Shown here one piece after another: positions 9,301 to 19,024 of a stretch of 64,000 bases of DNA. Position numbers and translations under genes: made by a program. The stretch's first letter is position 1. Each line of letters starts with the position of its first letter. Under the pieces are notes generated by a model. It had not been told where the DNA came from, searched no databases, and was given only the letters and a program-made list of their open reading frames with translations. Origin of the DNA: Bacteroides sp. (lineage in GTDB: Bacteria; Bacteroidota; Bacteroidia; Bacteroidales; Bacteroidaceae); NCBI GenBank assembly GCA_021202275.1, contig JAJQDI010000027.1, positions 1 through 64,000 of the forward strand, read 5' to 3'.

Positions 9301-9527
9301 TAGATGCTTCGTATGTGCGTCTGAAAAATGCGGAAATAGGATACACCTTCAAGATTCCCGGTGTGCCGCAGATCAGCAACGTCCGTATCTATGCTTCGGG
9401 ATACAACCTATTGACCTTCTCGAAATTTAAAGCCAACGACCCCGAAAGCCGGGGCGGTGAGTGGGGTGAGTTCATCAAATACCCGATGACACGTGTGTAC
9501 AATTTTGGAATAAACGTAAATTTTTAA
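6345..9527 (+). CDS. SusC/RagA-family TonB-linked outer membrane transporter
   Basis: A 1060-residue TonB-dependent transporter that imports oligosaccharides or peptides with its SusD partner. After a signal peptide (residues about 1-28, ending ITIAQ) comes a CarboxypepD_reg-like domain (about 30-105; VEGAVLDESNETLIGVSVRI), the conserved LEEVVVIGYG segment, the plug (ITGAVSNVGGKEL through GVRGANGVILVTTRRG) and the beta-barrel ending in a terminal phenylalanine (NFGINVNF). There is no STN domain, so it is unlikely to signal through a FecR anti-sigma factor. ATG 6345 is used; ATGs at 6351 and 6354 are equally possible. It heads a plus-strand operon, with its SusD 12 bases downstream. Confidence 0.93.
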   Translation: MAMMKNKRDWFFLCILAFFCLIPEITIAQTLHVEGAVLDESNETLIGVSVRIKGTNTGTITNYEGRYLLQNVPQGSTLVFSYIGYKDMEAQVTGGTLNVTMEPDNQQLEEVVVIGYGQQKKVTITGAVSNVGGKELLKSPAASLGNSLAGKLPGLQSVQYSGIPGGDDPVIRVRGIGSLNSAEPLVLVDGVERPFSQLDPHEVADISILKDASATAVFGVRGANGVILVTTRRGESGKPSVSFSAQGGIQQITRFLTPANSYEYATAYNTAQMMDGVAKENWKYSDEAIQHFRDRDMLMVYPDTNWFDYLMKNHAWQSQYNVNISGGSDKARYFVSVGMLDQDGLFKTFGQGSEANFKYRRYNYRANMDLTLSRLSQLSVNVGGRLETRNSIGGGEGGSGSGGQGGLFANEGLLNSGMPMSGYGLDSEGRRIVADRNLVGDYTVDALGRLYQLGYTKQSKNTVNLDLQYQLKLDFITKGLDFKVKGSYNASYTAEKNREHGYGSGIKYRATLAPGEFEEDGSPKIVLVKEGDSWPLPYGESKWGDRNWYAEASFNYARKFGNHNVGALVLYNQSKRYYPWDSQGLYTSIPSGYVGTVGRITYNYATRYLVDMNMGYNGSENFAKGRRYGFFPSASIGWIPSSEAFWEPVSTLIPYLKLRVSIGRVGNDNTNNLRFLYLPGSYEYFQGGNGGGYIANRTANFGTDNNNWMPGAREASAGNPFVTWETATKQNYGVDLKLINSKLSFSADFFFEDRKNILVSNETSLAAITGMSASSVNFGRVKNRGYELSLRWDDRIGNVSYSIAPGLSFARNKVIEMAEVKQDYDYLYRTGLPVGQPFGREFFELYEPGKTEERYLAKYGTEMPDRGVVIQAGDCVYVDLNGDGKIDANDQHAIGFTDIPEYTGSLNISLSYKNIDFSMTWIGATNVDRQLGAYYRPAFGTGNTSMLNKWIYDNSWTEETAATARLPRLTFVNTNHNTELSRVWMVDASYVRLKNAEIGYTFKIPGVPQISNVRIYASGYNLLTFSKFKANDPESRGGEWGEFIKYPMTRVYNFGINVNF

Positions 9528-9539
9528 TCCATCCGAACC

Positions 9540-11492
9540 ATGAAAACAATAAAAACAATAAAAAAAGTGCTAAGGCATGCCGTGGCAGGGAGCCTGGTCT
9601 TGATGACAGGCGTTTGTTCGTTCTTCTCCTGTGTCGATGATATCAATTTCGGCGATAAATTCCTGGAGAAACCGCCCAGTGTAGACGTAAACATCGACTC
9701 TATATTTTCGAAAGGAGAAAATGCGAAAGCGTTTTTGTGGCACATGTATGGCAGCCTCAACAGTCCGTTTACGTACAACGCGATGATAGGCTACAATCCG
9801 CTCGAAGCGCTGACAGACATCACCCACAGCTACAACGACTGGGGTCAGGTCAATTACAATTACTATCCGGGTACGCTGACCGAGGCCAACCAGGAGGGAT
9901 GGGAACCTACCGATAAATTCCCGTTTGCCGGTACCAGTGGTGGTCACAACCGGGTAGGGATCTGGGGTACGATCCGTAAAGGATGGATCTTTATAGAGAA
10001 CATAGACCGTGTACCCGATCTGAGTGATACGGAAAAAAGTCAGCTCCGGGGAGAAGCCTACATCATCATGGCTACCCGCTATTTTGATGCTTTTAGGAAC
10101 TTCGGCGGGTTGCCGCTCGTAGACCATGTATATGAGACCGGGGAAGAAGTAGAAGGAGGCCGGGCCACAGCGGAAGAAACCGTCCGGTTTATTGACGATC
10201 TGCTTCAGCGTGCCATAGATGAACCCGGGTTACCGTGGAGAGTCACAGACCAGGAAACCTATGCCGGACGTCTGATCAAAGCAGGTGCTGTAGCGTTGGG
10301 GGCCAAACTTTACCTGTTTGCTGCTTCACCGTTGTTCAATGACGACCAGCCTTACCGTGAATACACCAAAAGTGAAGAAGGACAAGACCCTCTCCACATC
10401 TGGTTTGGCGGAAAGAAAAACGAATATTGGACCAAATGCAGGCAGGCTTGTGAAGAGTTTTTCACACAGAACACTCAGAACGGAAATTATTTCCAGCTCA
10501 TACAACCCACTTCACAGGATGAGGCAGGCTATACAGCCGCTTACCGGGCCGCCTACTGGTTTCGCGGGAACAGCGAGAAGATCATTGAAGTTCATTCCAC
10601 ATACGATGGCGAAGAATGGGGGGCTTCAGGAGATGCCCGCGGACAGGCACATTTCGGAGGGGCGAATCCGACATTGGAATTTATGGAGATGTTCCCGATG
10701 GCCGATGGCAGGAATTATCCGTACAAGGATATTTACGGCACAAACAACCCGAACAATGTGGACATATTTGCCGACCGCGATCCGCGCCTCTATGAAACAT
10801 TGGTGGTTACCCGCCAGAACCTCCAGCAACAATATCAGGAAGGCCTGACCAGTATCGAATTGTGGAAAGGCGGGAACATCCAACACGCCGGTTTCAACTG
10901 GGAATACAACTATCGGTTCCCGACAGGTATGGGAATGTATAAATGGGTACTGGACTTCGGGTGGCATTATCCCAGATGCTACGCATACCTGCGTATGGCG
11001 GATATGCACCTGATCTATGCCGAAGCACTGGCGGAAACCGGTAGTCTTCAGCTCGCCTGTGACGAAGTGAACAAAGTACGTGCCCGGGTAGGGTTGGGTA
11101 AGATCGAGGAGATGAACCGGGAATTGAACCTGACTACCAACAAAGACAACCTTATTCAGGAAATACTGCGCGAACGTGCCTGTGAATTGGGGTATGAAGA
11201 CGAACGGCTGTATGACATCATCCGTCGGAAAATGATTGATAAGTTCACCTCTCCGCTGCACGAACTGCATACCTGGAGAAAAACGGCAGACGGACAAAAA
11301 GATGAAAGGGACAACACGCGGCTACAACCTGGCGAATCCTGGCCTGATTTCATCTACGAGAAACAACAGATCACCTTTGGCTCACGCAGGTGGTGGGCCC
11401 CGGGCGGATGGGACAATAAATGGCTGCTTTCGCCACTGCCGCGCTCCGAGATAAATAAAGGATACGGTCTGACCCAGAATCCGGGTTGGTAA
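9540..11492 (+). CDS. SusD/RagB-family nutrient-binding outer membrane lipoprotein
   Basis: A 650-residue surface lipoprotein with the lipobox CSFFSC (lipidated Cys31), followed by an acidic segment (VDD) suited to surface export. TPR-like helices include the RGEAYIIMATRYFDAFRNFGG segment typical of SusD. The C-terminus carries the RERACELGYEDERLYDIIRR and LLSPLPRSEINKG...NPGW blocks of the RagB/SusD C-terminal domain. It lies 12 bases after SusC and forms the lid of that transporter. At 650 residues it is somewhat longer than most SusD proteins (500-600). Confidence 0.93.
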   Translation: MKTIKTIKKVLRHAVAGSLVLMTGVCSFFSCVDDINFGDKFLEKPPSVDVNIDSIFSKGENAKAFLWHMYGSLNSPFTYNAMIGYNPLEALTDITHSYNDWGQVNYNYYPGTLTEANQEGWEPTDKFPFAGTSGGHNRVGIWGTIRKGWIFIENIDRVPDLSDTEKSQLRGEAYIIMATRYFDAFRNFGGLPLVDHVYETGEEVEGGRATAEETVRFIDDLLQRAIDEPGLPWRVTDQETYAGRLIKAGAVALGAKLYLFAASPLFNDDQPYREYTKSEEGQDPLHIWFGGKKNEYWTKCRQACEEFFTQNTQNGNYFQLIQPTSQDEAGYTAAYRAAYWFRGNSEKIIEVHSTYDGEEWGASGDARGQAHFGGANPTLEFMEMFPMADGRNYPYKDIYGTNNPNNVDIFADRDPRLYETLVVTRQNLQQQYQEGLTSIELWKGGNIQHAGFNWEYNYRFPTGMGMYKWVLDFGWHYPRCYAYLRMADMHLIYAEALAETGSLQLACDEVNKVRARVGLGKIEEMNRELNLTTNKDNLIQEILRERACELGYEDERLYDIIRRKMIDKFTSPLHELHTWRKTADGQKDERDNTRLQPGESWPDFIYEKQQITFGSRRWWAPGGWDNKWLLSPLPRSEINKGYGLTQNPGW

Positions 11493-11530
11493 TGAAATGG
11501 GTAATATTGTTGGACTTATAATTAAAAAGT

Positions 11531-14326
11531 ATGAATAACAGTCACATAAAAAAATAGGTTTGCTTGTGTCTTTTGTTACCGTCATGTCGGCACAGGCACA
11601 GGTGACACTTCACGACAAAGCTTCGCAGAAAGTAGATCTGGGCTTTGGTGTGGAACAGAGCGAATTCCTTTCGACCGTCGCGGCAACCACGATCTCAGGA
11701 GAGGAGTTGCAACAGACATCTGCCATCAGTCTGGCCGATGCGTTGTATGGAAAGTTATTGGGATTGAATGTGTTCCAGAAAGGTGGTTTTGTCGGAGACG
11801 AAGACAGAGGAGCCACATTAAATATCCGGGGATACCAGACCTGGTCGGAAAAAGAGATCCTCATTCTGGTAGATGGGTATGAAAGGCCGATCGATCGCCT
11901 GACGGTGGAAGAAGTGGAAAGCGTCACTGTATTGAAAGACGCGGCGGCAGTAGCCCTGCTGGGGCATGAAGCGATCAACGGCGCTATCTTAGTGAAAACC
12001 AAGAGGGGGCATTTGGGTAAAACACAGATCAAAGTAGGATACAGTCATAAATTCACCTTTGATCCGGAATTTGCCGACATGCTGAGCGGATACGAATATG
12101 CGTCGGCATTGAACAGGGCCCGTGCCAACGACGGATTGTCGCCTGCATACATCCAGCAGGAACTTGATCTGTTCAAAACAGGTACCGACCCTCACTTCTA
12201 TCCGGATGTGAACTGGAAAGACAAAGCCTTCAGGAACAGAGGATCGGAAGACCGGGTCAACTTGTCGGTCTTCGGTGGGAACGACAAAGTGCGCTATTAT
12301 ACCCTGATGGATTACACAGGTAGCAGAGGGCTGTTGAAAGATACCAAACAGAAAGAGTATGATTCACAGCTGAAGTATTCCAAAGCCAATATCCGTTCGA
12401 ATGTAGATTTCTCCTTATCCTCTACTACAAACATGTCGGTGAATGTATTGGGTATCTTCATGGAAACCAGCCAGCCCAATGATGTAGATGCGAACGGCGC
12501 TGCCTGGTATGTGTATAAAACCCCGGCCAGTGCGTTTCCCTATCAGACGTCGAGTGGAATATGGGGGGGGGAACGAAGCCTATGGCGATGCCAACGTCGC
12601 GGCAAAGATCCAGGCTTCCGGATTTATGAAAACCCACCAGCGTCAGTTGTGGGCCGATGCCAGGCTGGACCAGGATCTGAGTTTCTGGGTAAAAGGACTG
12701 AGTGCTTTTGTGAGCGCGGGCTATGACAATGCCTCCATTACCTACGAACACCGCAACAAAGGACATCAGTATGGATACGAATACTATGCCGGTGCCATCG
12801 GTGACAAAAGTAATGTGCAGGAGGTACTCATGGGTAATAAGGAAGACAAATTACAGTTCAGCCATTATGTACAGAAACAGTGGAGAATTGCAAACAGTGC
12901 CGTAGGCTTCCGGTATCATACGTCATTCCGGGAAGACGACAATTTCGCGGCTTCACTGATTTACACTACCAAAGGAGAAATACGCGACAACCAGGGAAAT
13001 ACCTTCTACCGTGCCAACTGGATGGGAGCTTTCCATTATGACCTTCAGAACAAGTACGTAGCCGATCTGGTACTGGCTGCCAACGGTTCCAACCGGAGCT
13101 ACCCGGCCAAATGGGCCTTTTCACCCACCTTGTCACTGGCCTACATCTTTGCGGATAATCCCGGTTCCGGACTCCTTACCTATGGAAAGGTGAGAGCGTC
13201 GGCAGGTATTCAGCACACCGACTACGTGCCCGCGGCCGGTATATGGCTTTCTGCCTGGGACGGCTCCAACGGATATTTCATCTATGGAAATCAATACAGT
13301 ACGGGTACGGGGGCTTTCCTGCGTTCTTTCCCCACCACCGACTTCTCGCAGGAGAAAGCCACCAAATTCAATCTGGGTACGGATCTTCGTTTGTGGAACG
13401 CGTTAGATATCACTGCCGATGTCTTTTACCAGCAAAGAAGCCACATCATGCTCGACGCCACGCTGGAGAATTCTTATGTAGTCGGTATACAGTCGGCCTA
13501 TAACGATGTAGGTGAGGTAGACAGTTACGGTTTCGAATTGGGTGCGAAATTCGCCAGGAAACTGGGTCGGGATCTCTGGCTAAACGCATCCGGTATGCTC
13601 ACCTGGAGCAGGAACAAGGTTACCCGATACATTGGAGAACCTCCCTATCCCAACGTCGACCCTGTAGGCAAGCGCGTAAACGAGGCCTGGGGACTGGAAG
13701 CGATCGGCTTCTATAAAGATCAGGCCGATATTGACAATAGCTACCGACAGGAGTTCTCTACCGTAAGTCCGGGCGATGTGAAATACAAAGATCAGAACGG
13801 AGACGAGGTGATCAATCAGTTCGATTACACCAGTCTGGGCTACGGAATGGATCTTCCCAAACTGAACTATACCTTCGGTGTAGGACTGGAATACAAAGGG
13901 TTTGGTTTCAACGCTTTGTTCCAGGGAGCTGGCAATTATATGAAGAACCTGCGTCAGGTGACCGGGGTATGGAATGTACTGGCAGACAATAATAACCTTT
14001 CCAGAGAGTATTACACCCATTCGTGGGATGTGGCGGGAGATGCCGCTCGCTATCCGCGTTTGTCCTCACAAAGTGTGCCCAACAACGAACAGGAAAGTAC
14101 GATCTGGCTGAAAAAGATCCACTTCCTGAAGCTACGTAATTGCGAACTATACTACAAGTTACCTGGCCGGTGGACTCAGAAGATGCACATGGCGGGAGTG
14201 AAAGTATTCCTTCAGGGACAAAATCTGCTGTCATTTGATAATGTGGCGCCCATGGATGCGGAAGTCCTCTCCACTGCCTATCCGGTGTTGAAATCGGTAA
14301 ATGTAGGTTTGTCTTTAACATTCTAA
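11531..14326 (+). pseudogene. Second SusC/RagA-family transporter, frameshifted twice in homopolymers
   Basis: Two one-base changes restore a 931-residue SusC protein. The first adds an A to the A7 run at 11548-11554, which joins ATG 11531 to a clean signal peptide (MNNSHIKKIGLLVSFVTVMS, cleaved after AQAQ). The second removes a G from the G9 run at 12563-12571, joining SSGIWGG to NEAYGDANVAAKI. The protein goes almost straight from the signal peptide into the plug (TTISGEELQQTSAISLADAL, LNIRGYQTW, VTVLKDAAAVALLG) and lacks the CarboxypepD_reg-like domain that other SusC proteins have. The barrel ends in NVGLSLTF. Its SusD follows 17 bases later. As written it cannot give a full-length protein unless slippage corrects both runs. 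Confidence 0.8.
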
Positions 14327-14343
14327 TCTGTAAAGAAAAAGAT

Positions 14344-16032
14344 ATGAACAGAAAAAATTATATACGGATCGCGTTGATGGGGCTGCTCTTCACTGGATGT
14401 GTCGATCTGAGCTACAACGAAGTAAGTACCCGCGATGAAGAATGGACGTACAACAGTCCGATAAACGGTGTCAAGAATCTGGTATTCGATGTATATGGAC
14501 AGATGTTCAACGAATTCAAGTATAACTACAACGGAGCCATCAAGGCCAGTGCTACGGATGAAGCGGACTTCGCGGTTTCGCTGTCCGATATACATAAGTA
14601 TTATAACGGAGGCTGGACACCGGCCTATCCGTTTGCAAATACCTGGGAAGTATCTTACCGGGCGATTGCTGAGGTGCACCTCTACCTGGAGAAGATCGAT
14701 CAGATCAATCTGGACGATTACAAATACGACAGTAGCTATCCGAACATGCTGTTGCAGTTTGAACTGTTCCCTTACGAATTAAGGTTCCTGCGGGCCTACT
14801 ATTATTTTGAGCTGGCCAGAGCCTACGGAGATGTGCCTCTGGTGACTACTATCCTGACGAATGCCGAAGCGAACAACGTGACACGCACTCCCGTCCAGGA
14901 TGTCTTCCGGTTTATTGTGGAAGAATGTGACGCCATTGCCGAATACCTGCCCTACTCGTACAAAGACGAGCCCAACCAGGAGATCGGACGTGCCACCCGC
15001 GCGGCGGTCCTGGCCCTGAAAGCGCGTACGCTCCTATATGCCGCCTCTCCCCTGTTCAACACGGACAACAACAAAGAGCGCTGGAAAGAAGCCGCGGCTG
15101 CCTCCAAAGACTTGCTCGACAGAGCCGGTGAATGGGGCATCCGGTTAAGTCCATATGCCGACTTATGGGGACACGACGCGTTCTACAACAGTGAGTTTAT
15201 CATGGGACTGGGCCGGACCGCGGACAATGCGTTTGAAAGAGCCAACTATCCGGTAGGAGTAGAGAACGGAAATTCGGGCAACTGTCCTACTCAATCTCTG
15301 GTAGATGCCTACGAATACGCGGACAACGGAGAGACTTTCAAACAGAGGTATCCCGGTCAGGTGAATATCACCCGGGAAGATCCCTATGAAGGTTTAGATC
15401 CGCGATTTGCCCTTACTGTAGTGAAAAACGGGGATCAGTGGCCTACCAATAGTGTACAACAGATCACTATCCAGAGCTATGCCGGAGGATTCAACGGGTC
15501 GCCCAAATACGGGGCTACCCCTACAGGCTATTACCTGAAGAAGTATGTGGATGGGAACTGCGTGACGACCTACAACAACGCAACCACCCGCCGCCATACC
15601 TGGATCGTGATGCGCCTGGCGGAATTCTATCTGAACTATGCCGAGGCCATGTACAATTATTATGGGGATGCCGATGCCAAAGGAGAATTTGGTATGTCGG
15701 CCAACGAAGCCATCAATGTGCTTCGCAACCGTCCGGACATCATGATGCCCGAATTTTCGGGAAGCGCAGGCTTTGAAGAACGCTACATGCGTGAACGCAT
15801 GGTGGAGCTGGCCTTTGAAGACCATCGCTTCTGGGATATCCGCAGGTGGAAAAAAGGAAAAGATTTCTTCACGACGATCGACATCGCGGATCTGCAACTG
15901 GTAGGTGACGAAGTGATCCTCAACCACAGTACCAAGACCCGTCAATGGGATGAAAAATACAACCTGTATCCCATACCGCAGTCAGAGATCCAGAAGAACA
16001 AGAAGTTGGGGCAGAACCCCGGCTGGGAGTAA
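14344..16032 (+). CDS. SusD/RagB-family outer membrane lipoprotein
   Basis: A 562-residue SusD with a short signal peptide and lipobox LFTGC (Cys19). The helical segment ELRFLRAYYYFELARAYGDV is the SusD core helix carrying the substrate-facing tyrosines. The C-terminus has the RERMVELAFEDHRFWDIRRW block and the LYPIPQSEIQ...NPGWE ending. It partners the frameshifted SusC just upstream, so if that gene is really broken this lipoprotein would have no transporter of its own. Confidence 0.93.
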   Translation: MNRKNYIRIALMGLLFTGCVDLSYNEVSTRDEEWTYNSPINGVKNLVFDVYGQMFNEFKYNYNGAIKASATDEADFAVSLSDIHKYYNGGWTPAYPFANTWEVSYRAIAEVHLYLEKIDQINLDDYKYDSSYPNMLLQFELFPYELRFLRAYYYFELARAYGDVPLVTTILTNAEANNVTRTPVQDVFRFIVEECDAIAEYLPYSYKDEPNQEIGRATRAAVLALKARTLLYAASPLFNTDNNKERWKEAAAASKDLLDRAGEWGIRLSPYADLWGHDAFYNSEFIMGLGRTADNAFERANYPVGVENGNSGNCPTQSLVDAYEYADNGETFKQRYPGQVNITREDPYEGLDPRFALTVVKNGDQWPTNSVQQITIQSYAGGFNGSPKYGATPTGYYLKKYVDGNCVTTYNNATTRRHTWIVMRLAEFYLNYAEAMYNYYGDADAKGEFGMSANEAINVLRNRPDIMMPEFSGSAGFEERYMRERMVELAFEDHRFWDIRRWKKGKDFFTTIDIADLQLVGDEVILNHSTKTRQWDEKYNLYPIPQSEIQKNKKLGQNPGWE

Positions 16033-16040
16033 GGGCATGT

Positions 16041-17771
16041 ATGAATGACTTAATGAAAGATACGTATGAAAAAAATAGTTTGATATACCTGATAGCTGTC
16101 CTCTCGGTTTTTCTTACAGGAACAGTTGTAAGTTCGTGCGAAGACAGCAAAGACGATGCGATGTCCGAAGGACTTTCCATCAAGGTTTTCAGTCCGACGA
16201 AAGTGATGGAAGGGCAGGAAGTGATGATCACCGGTACCGGTCTGGACGAAGTGACTTCCGTAGAATTTCCCGGTGAAGTACGTGTGACGGATATCAAGGT
16301 TGTCAGTCACAACGATATCCGTGTGATTGCTCCGGCCGATATTTCCCCGGAGGGTGGAGACCTGATCCTGCACGCAGGCAACCAGTCCGTGACAGCCCGT
16401 GTACCCGTTACTGTCGGAAATCCGTCGGTGGCAACACTATCTCCGGGCGATAGGGCTGGGATTGGAGCCGAGCTCACCATCACAGGAACTGATATGGAAT
16501 TCTTTGAAGAAGCGATTTTCCCGAGTACAGAAGGGGATATCACAGTAGCCGCGATCGATTTTATCCGTAAATCAACCAGTTTGTTAAAGTTAAGAGTACC
16601 TGTAGACATCCGGAGTGGCAGGGCGCAGATACGCTTGGTGACCTGTGCCGGGAGTGAAGTATGGCTTCCTGAGCTTCATTTTGTACTGGATGAGAAAGGT
16701 CCGTTTGAGGGAGAATGGGTATGGGCTTCACCCGCCTGGGGAAATGGGGGATATCTGGTAGATAGAATGCCAGGCTGGTGGTCCACATCGGCAGGTGCGT
16801 CCCTGGACGAATGGGCTCCCGGTGAAGGTTTGGCAGAGTCCAGTATGGTATTTTCCGGTGCTTCCCTGATCAAAAAACTCAGTGACGGTACGGAGGTGGA
16901 AGGAGAATATGCGGTCGATCTGACGAAGACGAAGAAAGACGCGGAGGGTAATGACTGGTCTGTCGGTCAACTGGTAACGCGGGATATAAACGTCTTGTGT
17001 GGCGTATGGCCCAAAGCCGGGGAAGAGCATGATATATATACGTATGACATCCTGGAATTTACAGACGATCGTATGGTCTTGTGTTATGCTCCTGACGGTA
17101 CGGAGGCCTGGGGTGAGGCATACTTCTGGATCTTTGAGCGGAAGGTGGTCAAGGTTTCCACCTATCCCGCTGATGTGGATATCATGGAAGGACAAACGAT
17201 CCTGCTGGAAGACATTGATGATATTGCTGATTGGTGGATAGATCCCGATTTCCTGGCGAGAGTAGAAGGAACGGACGATAAGTTCACTTTCCAGGCCATG
17301 GACGGAAGTTACAGGATCCATGCGGATCATACGCTCAGGTATTTCGCAGTTGAGGTGTTGGCGGGGGATGAGCCGGCTACACTCAACGAGGACGGTACAG
17401 GAGCGGTCTGGGTCATTGGCGACGGCATAGGGAAACCTTCCAATGCCAATAACATAGGCTGGAGCGACGGCAAAGCCATTTGTATGGCTCCGTTGGGTGG
17501 CAAAAAATACCGGATCACCCTGGTTGCGGGAGAACACATAAATACCGATGCCATCAACTTTAAATTCTTCCACCAGAAGGGTTGGGGCGGTGAGTTCCAA
17601 CATAATACCCTATCTACTTCCAGCAGTCTCGTCTTTATCGGAGAGGGCGACGACAATGGGAACGTGAAACTCCAGCCAAACGTTACGCTGGAAAGCGGTG
17701 TAGCCTATGAATTTGTTGTGGATCTGTCGGGTGGCATACATAACGCTGTGCTGACGGTTACACCAAAGTAA
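16041..17771 (+). CDS. IPT/TIG-domain surface glycan-binding lipoprotein
   Basis: A 576-residue lipoprotein with a signal peptide around LIYLIAVLSVFLTGTVVSSC (lipidated Cys about 33), followed by acidic residues. Two tandem IPT/TIG immunoglobulin-like domains follow: residues about 47-125 (VFSPTKVMEGQEVMITGTGL) and 128-215 (LSPGDRAGIGAELTITGTDM). The rest is a beta-rich region like the glycan-binding parts of SusE/SusF-type proteins. It begins 8 bases after SusD and closes the operon. The start may be wrong: an ATG in another frame just before the A7 run near 16070 would give MKKNSLIYLI with one more A, so the true start is possibly affected by the same homopolymer problem as its neighbours. 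Confidence 0.8.
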   Translation: MNDLMKDTYEKNSLIYLIAVLSVFLTGTVVSSCEDSKDDAMSEGLSIKVFSPTKVMEGQEVMITGTGLDEVTSVEFPGEVRVTDIKVVSHNDIRVIAPADISPEGGDLILHAGNQSVTARVPVTVGNPSVATLSPGDRAGIGAELTITGTDMEFFEEAIFPSTEGDITVAAIDFIRKSTSLLKLRVPVDIRSGRAQIRLVTCAGSEVWLPELHFVLDEKGPFEGEWVWASPAWGNGGYLVDRMPGWWSTSAGASLDEWAPGEGLAESSMVFSGASLIKKLSDGTEVEGEYAVDLTKTKKDAEGNDWSVGQLVTRDINVLCGVWPKAGEEHDIYTYDILEFTDDRMVLCYAPDGTEAWGEAYFWIFERKVVKVSTYPADVDIMEGQTILLEDIDDIADWWIDPDFLARVEGTDDKFTFQAMDGSYRIHADHTLRYFAVEVLAGDEPATLNEDGTGAVWVIGDGIGKPSNANNIGWSDGKAICMAPLGGKKYRITLVAGEHINTDAINFKFFHQKGWGGEFQHNTLSTSSSLVFIGEGDDNGNVKLQPNVTLESGVAYEFVVDLSGGIHNAVLTVTPK

Positions 17772-17899
17772 GTCGGATACCTGGGTCTGGTAGTGTGACG
17801 CGTGGGCTGTCAGGCTACCAAACCTGGTCCGAAGGTATGAAAAGACGTTTATAAGCGTTTTTCAACGAGATACTCTTTTTGAGAACACCCCGATCATAC

Positions 17900-17935
17900 G
17901 AGTCCCTGGATTTCAAAGGAGAAGTTCAGGGACTC
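17900..17935 (+). terminator. Hairpin after the tandem Sus operon
   Basis: GAGTCCCTG (17900-17908) pairs with CAGGGACTC (17927-17935). No long T tract follows, so it is a weak terminator or an RNA-stabilising hairpin. The gap 17772-18343 otherwise shows no gene. Confidence 0.45.
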
Positions 17936-18216
17936 CTATCATTATGGAAATAAAGAGTCAGCCGGATGAAAAAATACGGTTTACAGTCTTAACCTGTTCC
18001 GTCGGTATCATTTAGTCTGGCCTGGATGTATGGATGGAAGTGGGATCAGACCATGGAAGCCGTGATAGCGAGGAGAGATAAACATATGGGATAAAACAAA
18101 AAGTAGAGTCTTCTGTAAACCATAGAACTTCTATTTCCCGTTTTGCCGGAAGGATGTAACTCGGTTTATACGATCTCTGATGTATCATGATCTTTTCTCT
18201 GATCTGTGTAATAAAT

Positions 18217-18249
18217 AAAAGATTGCAGGATAACAGGCTGCAATCTTTT
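18217..18249. terminator. Bidirectional terminator-like hairpin
   Basis: AAAAGATTGCAG (18217-18228) is the exact reverse complement of CTGCAATCTTTT (18238-18249), with a 9-base loop. A and T runs at both ends make it work in both directions: it ends the Sus operon from the left and the minus-strand fragment at 18344-18649 from the right. Confidence 0.7.
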
Positions 18250-18343
18250 CTCTACTTTCTGGTATGTACAGAAACTGCTCTTTTCTCTATACTATGCTGA
18301 TGTAGCTGACAAGCTGTTCTGAACGATATAGTCCTTTCCGGGG

Positions 18344-18649
18344 TTATTCCCATTCGGGAAACTGGCTCATATTCAGATCCAGTGTGGCAATCTGTTCCAG
18401 GTCTGCTTCATCCTGTAAAAAAATCCAGTGAGATGTTCTTTCAACATCCTTTATTAGATCAGAAAAGTATTTGATGGGGTAAAGATAAGGATTATTTGTA
18501 TTCTTTGTATTCTTTCGGTCATGATCCTGTAGGATACCTAATTTCTTCTCTTTAGTCTGTTTGTCTGAAATTATGGATGTATGAATGGTAATTATTATCT
18601 CCGGCTGATACTTAATATATTCTTTTATTCTTGTATGTAAATGTGCGTT
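18344..18649 (-). pseudogene. C-terminal remnant of an unidentified protein (open frame without a start codon)
   Basis: Between an in-frame stop at 18650-18652 and the stop at 18344-18346 the minus strand is open for 101 codons with no ATG, GTG or TTG near its start. The translation looks coding (KYQPEIIITIHTSI; YLYPIKYFSDLIKDVERTSH; ATLDLNMSQFPEWE at the end), with a hydrophobic strand, an acidic stretch and a clean C-terminus. It lies beside the restriction system, in a gap otherwise empty of genes. It is probably the tail of a gene truncated when the restriction locus arrived. The family was not recognised. Confidence 0.35.
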
Positions 18650-18927
18650 TTATGTGACTCTTAGGCTATATTATGCCGATTTCCCGATTCTTACAATATT
18701 TTTGATAAAAGCGTCTTAAATAGTCTGTCCGGAAGTTGATGTATGTTATTGATTTGTTTTTGCAGAAAGCCGCTTATTATATGGAAGGAACAAAAATAAG
18801 ATGGGTCTCGGGTCACTATTCTGTTGTATATGGATCTATTGTCTGATTTGTGTTTAATAAATCGTGAATTGATATTTTTCTCCGGAGATTTACTGCTTTT
18901 TTTCTTTTTTACCCTTTTTAATATGTT

Positions 18928-18935
18928 TATTTTTG
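18928..18935 (+). promoter_or_regulatory. Possible -7 element of hsdR
   Basis: TATTTTTG matches TAnnTTTG and would give a leader of about 80 nt before hsdR. No TTG sits at the right spacing. The gap 18650-19024 contains nothing else convincing; the minus-strand frame 18691-19011 is low-complexity, lysine-rich and not believed. Confidence 0.3.
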
Positions 18936-19024
18936 TTGCGGTAAGATTCTTCTTGGAGAATTTGGCTCGCAAATGAAGTAAACAGAAAAGAGAATAGTAA
19001 CAATTATCCAATCATTTAATTACT

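Noticed and set aside
18691..19011. 106-codon minus-strand frame upstream of hsdR
   Set aside because: Lysine/serine-rich low-complexity translation of AT-rich promoter DNA with no family features.
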